DNA from: Bradyrhizobiaceae bacterium Ga0074131
Lineage (GTDB): Bacteria; Pseudomonadota; Alphaproteobacteria; Rhizobiales; Xanthobacteraceae
Reading direction: 5' to 3'
Assembly (NCBI GenBank): GCA_001464035.1
Contig: LNEC01000014.1
Location: 1 to 64,000, forward strand
DNA: 64,000 nt
Below the pieces are notes generated by a model. The model did no database searches and was not told where the DNA came from. It saw only the letters and a program-made list of their open reading frames with translations. Shown here one piece after another: positions 1 through 7,297 of this stretch. Numbering within the stretch: the first letter of the stretch is position 1; every line of letters begins with the position of its first letter. The position numbers and the translations under genes were made by a program.

Positions 1-1
1 C

Positions 2-88
2 AAACAGTCGGGTTACGGCAAGGACATGTCGCTCTACGCATTGGAAGACTACACGGCCGTGCGCCATGTAATGGTCGCGCACGGGTAG
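2..88 (+). CDS. Aldehyde dehydrogenase, C-terminal end only
   Basis: The window opens inside a gene whose last 28 codons read KQSGYGKDMSLYALEDYT and end in HVMVAHG before a TAG stop. This tail is characteristic of the NAD(P)-dependent aldehyde dehydrogenase superfamily and is closest, from memory, to gamma-aminobutyraldehyde dehydrogenases of putrescine/GABA breakdown. The active-site cysteine and cofactor-binding parts lie outside the window, so the substrate is uncertain. A broken piece of a GABA aminotransferase gene just downstream fits a GABA-related locus. Confidence 0.8.
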   Translation, partial: KQSGYGKDMSLYALEDYTAVRHVMVAHG

Positions 89-149
89 TGGCACGGTTTG
101 TTCTGCCTTGGGCGCGCACCACCCGCCTGGAGGCGGCCGTGCTCCTGAT

Positions 150-330
150 GGCAGCCTGGTCTCGTTGGAAGGCGGCCTGTGCTGTCGCATCGTCGGCGGC
201 ATTGCCGTTGTCACACGGGCACCGGCACCCAGGAGTTATGGCTGCCGTCGAAGCGCAGCTCGACCGCTTCACGCACACCTGCCGCCAGGTCCGGCCCTGT
301 GAGAACTATGTCAGGCTCGCGGTCGAGTGA
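150..330 (+). pseudogene. Broken remnant of a 4-aminobutyrate aminotransferase (gabT-like) gene
   Basis: Two overlapping frames together spell the N-terminal region of a class III GABA aminotransferase. One frame gives LVSLEGG and then VGGIAVV; after a shift near position 215-225 another frame gives HGHRHPGVMAAVEAQLDRF followed by THTC and ENYVRLAVE. In intact GabT proteins these pieces are contiguous (a D/E-V-E-G motif, GIAVxNTGHRHP, then the AAVxAQLDxFTHTC helix). The rest of the roughly 420-residue enzyme, including the PLP-binding lysine, is missing. It probably once formed a unit with the aldehyde dehydrogenase gene just upstream. Confidence 0.72.
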
Positions 331-547
331 GTGCCGTGGCTACCGCGCAGTGGTGATCAAACCCGTCTCCGCCAACCGTCTCCTCGAAAACGGGAATTGC
401 CGCGGTGGGTGCCGGAGACTTTCGGGAGATTCTCGTCAAAGTTGCCGAATCTGAGACCTCGGAGACTATCCGTATATGCACGAATTCCCCGAAAATAGCA
501 GGGATTTGGTGTTAAAATTGACCACAATTTCAGGTCGAGTGACTGCC

Positions 548-597
548 TGGCTGGGGCGGAATCAAAATCCCCTGCCTTACCACTTGGCGACGCCCCA
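548..597 (-). pseudogene. tRNA-Gln (anticodon TTG) remnant lacking the T arm
   Basis: Read on the minus strand this 50-base segment begins with a tRNA-Gln acceptor strand (TGGGGCG), continues through a normal D arm (GCCAAGTGGTAAGGC) and an anticodon loop TTTTGAT with anticodon TTG, and then runs directly into the complementary acceptor strand CGCCCCA followed by GCCA. The variable loop and T arm are absent, and one anticodon stem pair is mismatched (G opposite G). A deletion between two short CGCC direct repeats in an ordinary tRNA-Gln gene would give this structure. It is unlikely to work as a normal tRNA. Confidence 0.65.
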
Positions 598-889
598 ACA
601 ACCGGTCTGGAAAGCGGCGGGACGGGGCTCGCCGCGCATTCCTCTGGCACCGCCGGTCTATAGGGGGTGTTGAGCCATTTCAACCGCCGATCCGCCGGAA
701 TTTCCCCTTGCACCCGCGCCGGCGCGTTTTACTCGCCAAACAGGGCAATCGGTCGGCCGCCTTCCGCCCGGATCGCATGGCTTGTTGTCTTCCGGCGTGC
801 CGATTTCATCCACGCGGGAGTTGAGACAATCCGGGTTTCGTGGGAAGACGGCAGCCTCCCGTTCCCGTCCTGATAGTTGAGACACAACC

Positions 890-2674
890 ATGACCTATCG
901 CGCGCCTGTTAACGACATGCTGCTGGCGCTCCAACACGGCGCGGGCCTCCAGGCTGCCGTGAAAGCCGGCCATTACGGCGATTTCGACGGCGACATTGCC
1001 GCCGCCGTGCTGGAGGAAGCCGGCCGGTTTGCCGCCGACGTGCTGGCGCCGCTCAATCGGGTCGGCGACGAACACGGCATCAAGCTCGAGGCCGGCAAGG
1101 TAACCACGGCCCCCGGCTGGCCCGATGCGTATCAGCGCTGGACAGCGGCGGGCTGGAACGCGGTGTCGGGACCGGAAGCGTTCGGCGGCCAGGGCCTGCC
1201 GCTCGCGATCAATGCCGCCTGCACCGAAATCTGGAGCGCGTCGAACATCGCCTTCGGGCTCTGCCCGCTGCTGACGTTGAGCGCGATCGAAGCGCTCGAC
1301 GCCCATGGCAGCGACGAGCTGAAGAAGCTCTATCTCGAAAAGCTGGTGTCCGGCGAGTGGACCGGCACCATGCAGCTCACCGAACCGCAGGCGGGGTCCG
1401 ACGTCGGCGCGCTGCGCGCCCGCGCCGAGAAGGCGGCCGACGGCAGCTACCGCATCACGGGCACGAAAATCTTCATCACCTATGGCGATCACGACATGAC
1501 CGACAACATCGTGCATTTCGTGCTGGCCCGATTGCCCGATGCGCCGGCCGGCACCAAGGGCATTTCGTTGTTCCTGATCCCCAAATTCCTCGTCAACGCC
1601 GACGGCTCGCTCGGCGAGCGCAACGACATCTATCCCTCCGGCGTCGAGCACAAGCTCGGCATGCATGCCTCGCCGACCTGCACCATGACGATGGGCGACA
1701 AGGGCGGCGCCATCGGCTACCTGATCGGCGAGGAAAACCGCGGCATGCTCTGCATGTTCACGATGATGAACCAGGCCCGACTCGGCGTCGGCCTCGAAGG
1801 CGTGGGCATTGCCGACCGCGCCTACCAGCAGGCGCTGGCGTTCGCGCAGGAGCGCCGCCAGGGCCGCGCCATCGGCAAGAAGGGGGATGGCATGGACCCC
1901 ATCATCGTGCATCCCGACGTCAAGCGGATGCTGATGCAGATGCGCGCGCTGACCGGCGCCGCGCGGACCATCTGCTATGCCACCGCCGTCGCGATGGATG
2001 TCTCGGTACGGGCCACCGACGCCAAGGTGCGCGGCGACGCCGTGGCGCGCGGCGCGTTGCTGACGCCGATCGCCAAGGCGTTTTCCACCGATATCGGCAA
2101 CGAGGTTTCGTCGCTGGGCGTGCAGATTCACGGCGGCATGGGATTCATCGAGGAAACCGGCGCCGCGCAGCATTATCGCGATGCCCGCATTACCGCGATC
2201 TATGAGGGCACCAACGGCATCCAGTCGATCGATCTGGTGACGCGCAAGCTGGCGGCCAATGGCGGCGCGGCGGTCTGGGCCCTGCTCGACGAACTCTCCG
2301 GCATCGTCAAAAAGGTAGAAGCCTCCAACGATCCGGCGTTCGGCACGACAGGCGCCAAATTGCGCGACGCGCTGGGCTCGCTCGAGCGCACCAGCCGATG
2401 GCTGCTGGAGCGCGTCACCTCGGCGCCGAACGAGGCGCTGGCCGGCGCCACCCCCTATCTGCGGCTGTTCGGCTCGACGCTCGGCGGCTGCATGCTGGCC
2501 GGCGAGGCGCTGGCCGCCCGCGATCTCGGCGAAGCCGCCGGCGATCCGCAGCGCTATGTCACGCTGGCGAGGTTCTTTGCCGAGAACATCACGGTGCAGG
2601 CAGGCTCGCTGGAACGCACGGTGATGGACAGCGCCGAGGCGGTGAACGGCGCCGACGCGGTGTTGATGGCGTAA
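890..2674 (+). CDS. Acyl-CoA dehydrogenase, long form with C-terminal extension (DmdC-like)
   Basis: A 594-residue FAD-dependent acyl-CoA dehydrogenase that would oxidise an acyl-CoA to the enoyl-CoA, passing electrons to ETF. The FAD/substrate motif MQLTEPQAGSDVG lies near residue 160, the C-terminal FAD motif is QIHGGMGFIEE, and the expected catalytic glutamate is in YEGTNGIQ (about residue 439). A further domain of about 140 residues follows, as in the 590-600 residue class that includes 3-methylmercaptopropionyl-CoA dehydrogenase DmdC. Substrate cannot be read from sequence; many paralogues act on fatty acyl-CoAs. It stands alone, with a repeat-filled gap after it. Confidence 0.9.
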   Translation: MTYRAPVNDMLLALQHGAGLQAAVKAGHYGDFDGDIAAAVLEEAGRFAADVLAPLNRVGDEHGIKLEAGKVTTAPGWPDAYQRWTAAGWNAVSGPEAFGGQGLPLAINAACTEIWSASNIAFGLCPLLTLSAIEALDAHGSDELKKLYLEKLVSGEWTGTMQLTEPQAGSDVGALRARAEKAADGSYRITGTKIFITYGDHDMTDNIVHFVLARLPDAPAGTKGISLFLIPKFLVNADGSLGERNDIYPSGVEHKLGMHASPTCTMTMGDKGGAIGYLIGEENRGMLCMFTMMNQARLGVGLEGVGIADRAYQQALAFAQERRQGRAIGKKGDGMDPIIVHPDVKRMLMQMRALTGAARTICYATAVAMDVSVRATDAKVRGDAVARGALLTPIAKAFSTDIGNEVSSLGVQIHGGMGFIEETGAAQHYRDARITAIYEGTNGIQSIDLVTRKLAANGGAAVWALLDELSGIVKKVEASNDPAFGTTGAKLRDALGSLERTSRWLLERVTSAPNEALAGATPYLRLFGSTLGGCMLAGEALAARDLGEAAGDPQRYVTLARFFAENITVQAGSLERTVMDSAEAVNGADAVLMA

Positions 2675-2705
2675 CAATGCAGGGTGGGCACGGTCTGACA
2701 ACGTT

Positions 2706-2777
2706 ATTGCGAGCGCAGCGAAGCAATCCATTCTTTCTTTGCTTGGTGACAATGGATTGCTTCGCTGCGCTCGCAAT
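2706..2777. repeat. Dispersed palindromic repeat, copy 1 (27-bp perfect inverted arms)
   Basis: The left arm (2706-2732, starting ATTGCGAGCGCAGCGAAGC) and right arm (2751-2777) are exact reverse complements over 27 bp, separated by 18 bp, starting 32 bp after the acyl-CoA dehydrogenase stop. A second copy sits at 22202-22269 and a degenerate one near 48131. In RNA this would form a very stable hairpin, so it may also end or protect the upstream transcript. This motif is abundant in Bradyrhizobium-type genomes from general knowledge. Confidence 0.85.
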
Positions 2778-2854
2778 GACGCGGATACATTTCGGATTCA
2801 ATTTCAAGCACCAGATACAAGTCCGCCTTCTCGCGGCACGATTATGCCCGAGGT

Positions 2855-3480
2855 TTGCGTTTCGTTGTCCCCTCGAAAGAAAGAGGGAGCAGGGAATGCC
2901 GGATGCGCGCTGCACCCGCGGTCTCGTGCGCAAAGTTGTGCATCAAAAAACGCACACGAGCATACAGGTTCAGCGGAGGCAGTCCGGCATTCCCTGCGCA
3001 ATGGTCTTACGGCTTATGCCGCGCTCTCCCCGGCGACGAATTCGTCTTGTCACCGTCGCTGCCGGCTTGGCGGCTGATCGACCCGGTCGGATCGATTTCG
3101 CCACCGACAGCTTGACACCAGCAACGGGTGTCGGGACCACACGGTTTTGCCGTACGCAACCAGCGCCGTCGTCCTGCGTGCGGTCTACCGCTCACGAGTT
3201 TTGCTCGCCCTGCGATCGCCTTGCACGCCGACGCTGCCGCGTCCACCGCATCCCATCCCGCGTTTCGTGACGATCGCGATACGCCCCTCCTGCCGGGTGA
3301 GACGGGCGAACTGATAAAGCTGATTTGCCCGACGCGTTAAGCGAAATTTTGCCCGTCGGGTTATTTTGCCGCAGCCCCGGCGCCGTGGGATGGGTCGAGC
3401 TCTCCGCGAAATCCACCACCGCTTTTGACAGGCAGGATGGGTATCGCTTCGCTCCGCCCATCCTGCCTGTCTCTCACGCG
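2855..3480. repeat. Non-coding repeat-like block with nested inverted repeats
   Basis: No intact gene is seen, though short frames run in every direction. Structure includes a 15-bp perfect inverted repeat (2889-2903 with 2983-2997, arm GCAGGGAATGCCGGA) enclosing a GC-variable loop, and another 15-bp perfect pair (3427-3441 with 3457-3471, arm GACAGGCAGGATGGG). The conceptual translations resemble the spurious small proteins often annotated many times over in Bradyrhizobium genomes, so this is probably a member of a multi-copy intergenic repeat family. Only one copy is in this window, so that last point rests on memory. Confidence 0.5.
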
Positions 3481-3605
3481 AAATAATTGCGCCCGGCTCG
3501 ACCAGCGCTGACCTGCCTTTGAAACGCCGCACGGCCTTGATCGAGTGGCATGTCCCCGGACCGCCCGTGGGTTCGCGGCAATCGTCAGATTTTCCGAACC
3601 TTTCG

Positions 3606-3636
3606 GACTTACCTCAAAGGTAAGTCTCGATTTTTT
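3606..3636 (+). terminator. Terminator-like hairpin with T-run
   Basis: An 8-bp stem (GACTTACC / GGTAAGTC, loop TCAAA) is followed four bases later by six T residues. It looks like an intrinsic terminator on the plus strand, yet the nearest upstream gene ends 930 bases earlier, so it may close a non-coding transcript from the repeat block. Otherwise positions 3481-3798 hold no gene that I can see; they presumably carry the cyclase promoter. Confidence 0.5.
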
Positions 3637-3798
3637 GCCTCCAACGCGAATTCCCGCCGAGCTGACAGAATTTATCGATCCAGAGCCATCCCGGATCACG
3701 GATCATTGAACCAATGAGGTCGAGTCTCGACCAATGAGATTGGACATTCACCATCTGTTACTGGGATCACACCGCAGCAATGCAGTGCTGACATTCCA

Positions 3799-5688
3799 TT
3801 GGCGCAAGACTTTGGCAAGCAGTACCGATTTGGGCGCGTAACCAGGACACTCCACTTGACGCAGAACAGCCAGAACAGCCCGACCGTTCGCAAGCTCGCC
3901 GCGATCATGTTTGCCGACGTCGCCGGGTTCAGCCGCATGATGGAGCGCAACGAGGCGCTGACATTCTCGCGATTGCGCCGGCTGCGCGAGGAGGTGAATT
4001 TCGTGAAGGTGGAGGAATACGGAGGCCGGGTCATTCGGGCCACCGGCGACGGATTCCTGGCCGAATTCGGCAGCGCCATCGCCGCCGTGCAATGCGGCCT
4101 CGACATTCAGCGTACCGTGATGGAACTCGAGCGGGGGCAGGCATCGTCGGACCGAATTCGATTCAGGATCGGAATCAACGTCGGCGACATCATCGTCGAT
4201 GGCGATGACATCGCCGGCGACGGTGTCAATATTGCCGCCCGGCTGGAAGCGCTGGCTCCTGTCGACGGCATCTGCGTCTCATCGACGGTGCGCGAGCAGA
4301 TCCGCGACGATTTCGGTTTCACCGACATGGGCGAGCAGAAGCTCAAGAACATCGCTCGCCCGATCCGAACCTATGCATGGCATCCGGACGCCGCCGCACC
4401 CGTGCCAGCCATGGCGCCGGCCGTCGACAAGCCCGCCGCCAGGCCGGCGCGGCTGTCGATCGTGGTGTTGCCTTTCGCGAATGTCAGCGGGGACCCGGCC
4501 CAGGAATATTTCTCCGACGGCATCACCGACGAGGTGACGGCCCAGCTGTCCAAGATCCGGGGCAGTTACGTGATCGGCCGGGACACGGCGTTCCGATACA
4601 AGGGCAAGGAGATCGATATCCGATCGTTGGGAGTGGAATTGGGGGTGCGCTACGTGTTGAGAGGCACGGTCGAACGTTTCGACGAGGGCATCGATACCAC
4701 CGCGCAGCTATGGGACGCCTTGTCCGGAACGGTATTGTGGGCCGATACGATGGAGGTCGACAAGGCGGCGGTCCGCAATATCCGGCGCGAAGTGGTCAAT
4801 CGCCTCGCGATCGCGTTGAACCTGCAACTCATCGAAGCCGAGGCCAGACTTTCGCTGAGTTCCGAAAACCCCGATGCAACCGACCTCGTGATGCAGGCGC
4901 GCGCCGCCTACTACCGCGCCAACACGCTCGAAGCGCTCCAGCAGGTCCGTGCCATGTTCGAAAAGGTGCTGTCGATCAATCCCGATGATCAGGCAGGGCT
5001 GGTGGGCCGCGCCGTGACCATGATCGAGCAGGTGTTCGGCTGGCCGAGCGATGCCAATGCGCAACTGATCGGCGAAGCGGACAGGCTGATGGCGAAGGCC
5101 ATGCCGCTGGACCGGCACAACGCCTATGCCCGCTTCGTGATGTCCCGGCTGCGCCAGATGCAATGCCGCATCGAGGCGGCATTGGCCGAAAACCGCATTG
5201 CCCTGGAGCTAGACCCGAATCTGGTCGAGGCCATCGCCTGGAACGGGCATCTGCAGTTCGCGAGCGGCCGCCCGGAACTCGGCATCGAGCCACTGCAGCG
5301 CGCGCTGGCGCAATCTCCGAAGGACCGGATGCGATGGGTGTGGTGCCTGATGCTGGGCCTCAACTACACGCTGATGGGACAGTACCACGACGCCATCATC
5401 TGGCTGGAGCGGTCGATCGCCATCAATCCCAGGCACTGGGCCAATCTCGCATTCGCCGCCGTGGCCTATGCGAATGTCGGCGACCTCGCCAATGCAAGGC
5501 GCGCCAGGGCCCAGTTCGAAGATGTCTACCGCGGCGAGGTAATCGAACCCCGCTTCTATTCGCAGACCCCGGCCTATCTCGAATTGCTGGAAGCGCGGGT
5601 CATGCCGGCGTGGCGCAGCATGGGACTTCCGGAGCCGGTTGAGCCGATGGTCTCGCAGCGATTGGAGGTGTCGCAGGGGACTCGGTGA
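3799..5688 (+). CDS. Class III adenylate/guanylate cyclase with TolB-like and TPR-type region
   Basis: The N-terminal 160 residues form a class III cyclase catalytic domain: metal aspartates in FADVAGF (D40) and GDGFLAEF (D84), and transition-state residues N144 and R148 in GDGVNIAARLE. The lysine that usually precedes GDG and reads the adenine base appears to be arginine (R80), so substrate preference is uncertain. Residues about 200-340 match the TolB-like segment (VVLPFANVSGDPAQEYFSDG) common in rhizobial cyclases, and the remainder is helical with TPR-like repeats, probably for protein contacts. No ATG precedes the catalytic core, so the start is TTG; 3799 is the longest choice and TTG at 3856 is an alternative. 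Confidence 0.88.
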   Translation: MAQDFGKQYRFGRVTRTLHLTQNSQNSPTVRKLAAIMFADVAGFSRMMERNEALTFSRLRRLREEVNFVKVEEYGGRVIRATGDGFLAEFGSAIAAVQCGLDIQRTVMELERGQASSDRIRFRIGINVGDIIVDGDDIAGDGVNIAARLEALAPVDGICVSSTVREQIRDDFGFTDMGEQKLKNIARPIRTYAWHPDAAAPVPAMAPAVDKPAARPARLSIVVLPFANVSGDPAQEYFSDGITDEVTAQLSKIRGSYVIGRDTAFRYKGKEIDIRSLGVELGVRYVLRGTVERFDEGIDTTAQLWDALSGTVLWADTMEVDKAAVRNIRREVVNRLAIALNLQLIEAEARLSLSSENPDATDLVMQARAAYYRANTLEALQQVRAMFEKVLSINPDDQAGLVGRAVTMIEQVFGWPSDANAQLIGEADRLMAKAMPLDRHNAYARFVMSRLRQMQCRIEAALAENRIALELDPNLVEAIAWNGHLQFASGRPELGIEPLQRALAQSPKDRMRWVWCLMLGLNYTLMGQYHDAIIWLERSIAINPRHWANLAFAAVAYANVGDLANARRARAQFEDVYRGEVIEPRFYSQTPAYLELLEARVMPAWRSMGLPEPVEPMVSQRLEVSQGTR

Positions 5689-5845
5689 TCGAGGGCGCCG
5701 AAGCGTGGGTCGCGGTTCATTTCCGGCAACCGGTCAAGCAGCTTGTCGAGCGCGTACACAACCCCTTCCGGGATGGATATGCCGAGCAAGATAGACAAAC
5801 CACTTCTAAAGGCCCAAGGTAAGAAAGCAACTTACCGGGGGTCAA

Positions 5846-6079
5846 ATGTCGAAGATATTGACCATTGTGACTGTCGCAGCATTGCTGTTGGTATTCAATC
5901 TTGGAGAGACAGCAACGGCGCAGATGTTCCGAGGAACGGCGTCTGGGGCGGGTACATCCGGTGGTAAATGTCCTACTGGCACCTGCGCACAAGGCGGAAG
6001 CCAGATCGCGAAAGACACCAAATACTGCGCTGCTTCCAATTGCAAAAGACCGCAGGCAGGCACTGGCAAGCAAAAGTAA
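5846..6079 (+). CDS. Small secreted protein with two CX4C pairs, function unknown
   Basis: This 77-residue protein starts with a hydrophobic signal peptide (MSKILTIVTVAALLLVFNLG, likely cut after TATAQ or nearby). The mature part is short, glycine/threonine-rich and basic at its end, with two cysteine pairs of the form CX4C (C42/C47 and C61/C66) that could form disulfides in the periplasm. A GGGG stretch lies at the right distance before the ATG. I do not recognise a named family. Short length is the main doubt. Confidence 0.6.
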   Translation: MSKILTIVTVAALLLVFNLGETATAQMFRGTASGAGTSGGKCPTGTCAQGGSQIAKDTKYCAASNCKRPQAGTGKQK

Positions 6080-6159
6080 GCTGTCGCCGCCCGCGACCCG
6101 CGCCAGCCTTTGCCGTACTGGTCGACGCGCTGCGATACCGCAGTTAGCGTCCCGCCTTC

Positions 6160-7101
6160 TCACCCTAGCGGCTTCAACCCCGCCTCGATCTCCGCCCGCC
6201 TCGACTCCAGAAACGGCGGCAGCGCCAGCTTTTCGCCAAGCGTCGCCATCGGTTCATCCGTGGCAAAGCCTGGTCCATCGGTGGCGATCTCGAACAGGAT
6301 GCCGTTCGGCTCGCGGAAATACAGGCTGCGGAAATAGAAGCGGTCGATCTCGCCGGAGTTGGGAATTCCAAGTTCGGACAATCGCTGCGTCCAGGCGTGG
6401 TATTGATCCTCGTCCGGCGTGCGGAACGCGACGTGGTGCACGCCGCCGGCGCCCTGCCGGGCCAGCGGCAAGTCCTTGCTCTCGATCACGTGCAGCTCGG
6501 CGGCGGGGCCGCCCCCGCCCATCGCAAACACGTGAACCTGCGCCCCGTGCGCGGCGTAGTCGCGCACCCGGCGCATGTTCATCGCGCCGACGAGGACCTG
6601 TTCGATGGCGGCGAGATTCCGCACCGTGAGCACGATCGGGCCGAGTCCGCGGATCTGGTGTTCCGCCGGCACGGCGCTGCGCTCCCACGGCGCGGTTGAC
6701 CCCGCCCCGCCGTCATCGACCAGCACCAGCCGCTGGCCTTCGCCGTCCTCGAACGGCAGCGTCAGCCGGCCATCGACTTCCACGACATCGTCGGTGCGGC
6801 CGCCCGCCTGCTTCAGGCGGTCGCGCCAGTATCCAAGGGTTTTCTCGCCGACGACCCGCAATCCGGTGCGGGAAATGCTGTTGGCGCCGCGCTGTTCGGG
6901 CGCTGCCGGAAAATCGAAGAAGGTGAGGTCGGTGCCGGGATTGGCCTTACCGTCGGCGTAGAACAGATGCCAGGCGCTGACGTCGTCCTGGTTGACGGTC
7001 TTCTTGACCAGCCGCATCCCGAGCAGGCCTGTATAAAACGCCAGATTCGTCCGCGGTTTCGCTGAAATCGCGGTCAGATGGTGAATCCCGGTCAATTGCA
7101 T
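6160..7101 (-). CDS. Ring-cleaving dioxygenase of the VOC/glyoxalase superfamily (MhqO-like)
   Basis: A 313-residue protein made of two VOC domains. The start [10 protein letters not shown], the central [11 protein letters not shown] (about residue 218) and the closing [12 protein letters not shown] carry the histidines and glutamate expected to bind a divalent metal. This length and arrangement match proteins annotated as ring-cleaving dioxygenases related to MhqO/CatE, which open hydroquinone or catechol rings. It stands alone, convergent with the small secreted protein gene. The actual aromatic substrate is unknown. Confidence 0.85.
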   Translation of the reverse strand: MQLTGIHHLTAISAKPRTNLAFYTGLLGMRLVKKTVNQDDVSAWHLFYADGKANPGTDLTFFDFPAAPEQRGANSISRTGLRVVGEKTLGYWRDRLKQAGGRTDDVVEVDGRLTLPFEDGEGQRLVLVDDGGAGSTAPWERSAVPAEHQIRGLGPIVLTVRNLAAIEQVLVGAMNMRRVRDYAAHGAQVHVFAMGGGGPAAELHVIESKDLPLARQGAGGVHHVAFRTPDEDQYHAWTQRLSELGIPNSGEIDRFYFRSLYFREPNGILFEIATDGPGFATDEPMATLGEKLALPPFLESRRAEIEAGLKPLG

Positions 7102-7297
7102 CGCATGTGCCTCGCGCGTCGTTCGGTCGCCGTCGAAAGCCGGCCGCGCCGGTTTGGGCGGCCGCAGAGATCATGTAGGGTACATCAGCGAAACCCGCCA
7201 CGCGCCGCCTCTTCTTCCAGGACAGCATCATGACCGCGCACCCGATTGTCTCTGATAAAGACGCCACGCGCGCGATGGCGCCACATGCGCAGGCCCG

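Larger units (their letters stand above)
89..889. other. Decayed gap between aldehyde and acyl-CoA dehydrogenase genes
   Basis: About 800 bases with no intact gene. Apart from the aminotransferase scrap and the tRNA-Gln remnant (listed separately) I see nothing coding; the open frames here are short and lack family motifs. The last 200 bases presumably hold the promoter of the acyl-CoA dehydrogenase gene, but no clear -35/-10 pair stands out. Confidence 0.5.

Noticed and set aside
806..2776. A 656-codon open frame on the minus strand opposite the acyl-CoA dehydrogenase
   Set aside because: It lies wholly antisense to a gene with full family motifs, has an extreme Arg/His/Ala/Gly composition, and is a by-product of high-GC codon use.
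2739..3340. Several 65-115 codon open frames in the gap after the acyl-CoA dehydrogenase
   Set aside because: They overlap each other on both strands within palindromic repeat DNA and resemble known spurious annotations of a repeat family.
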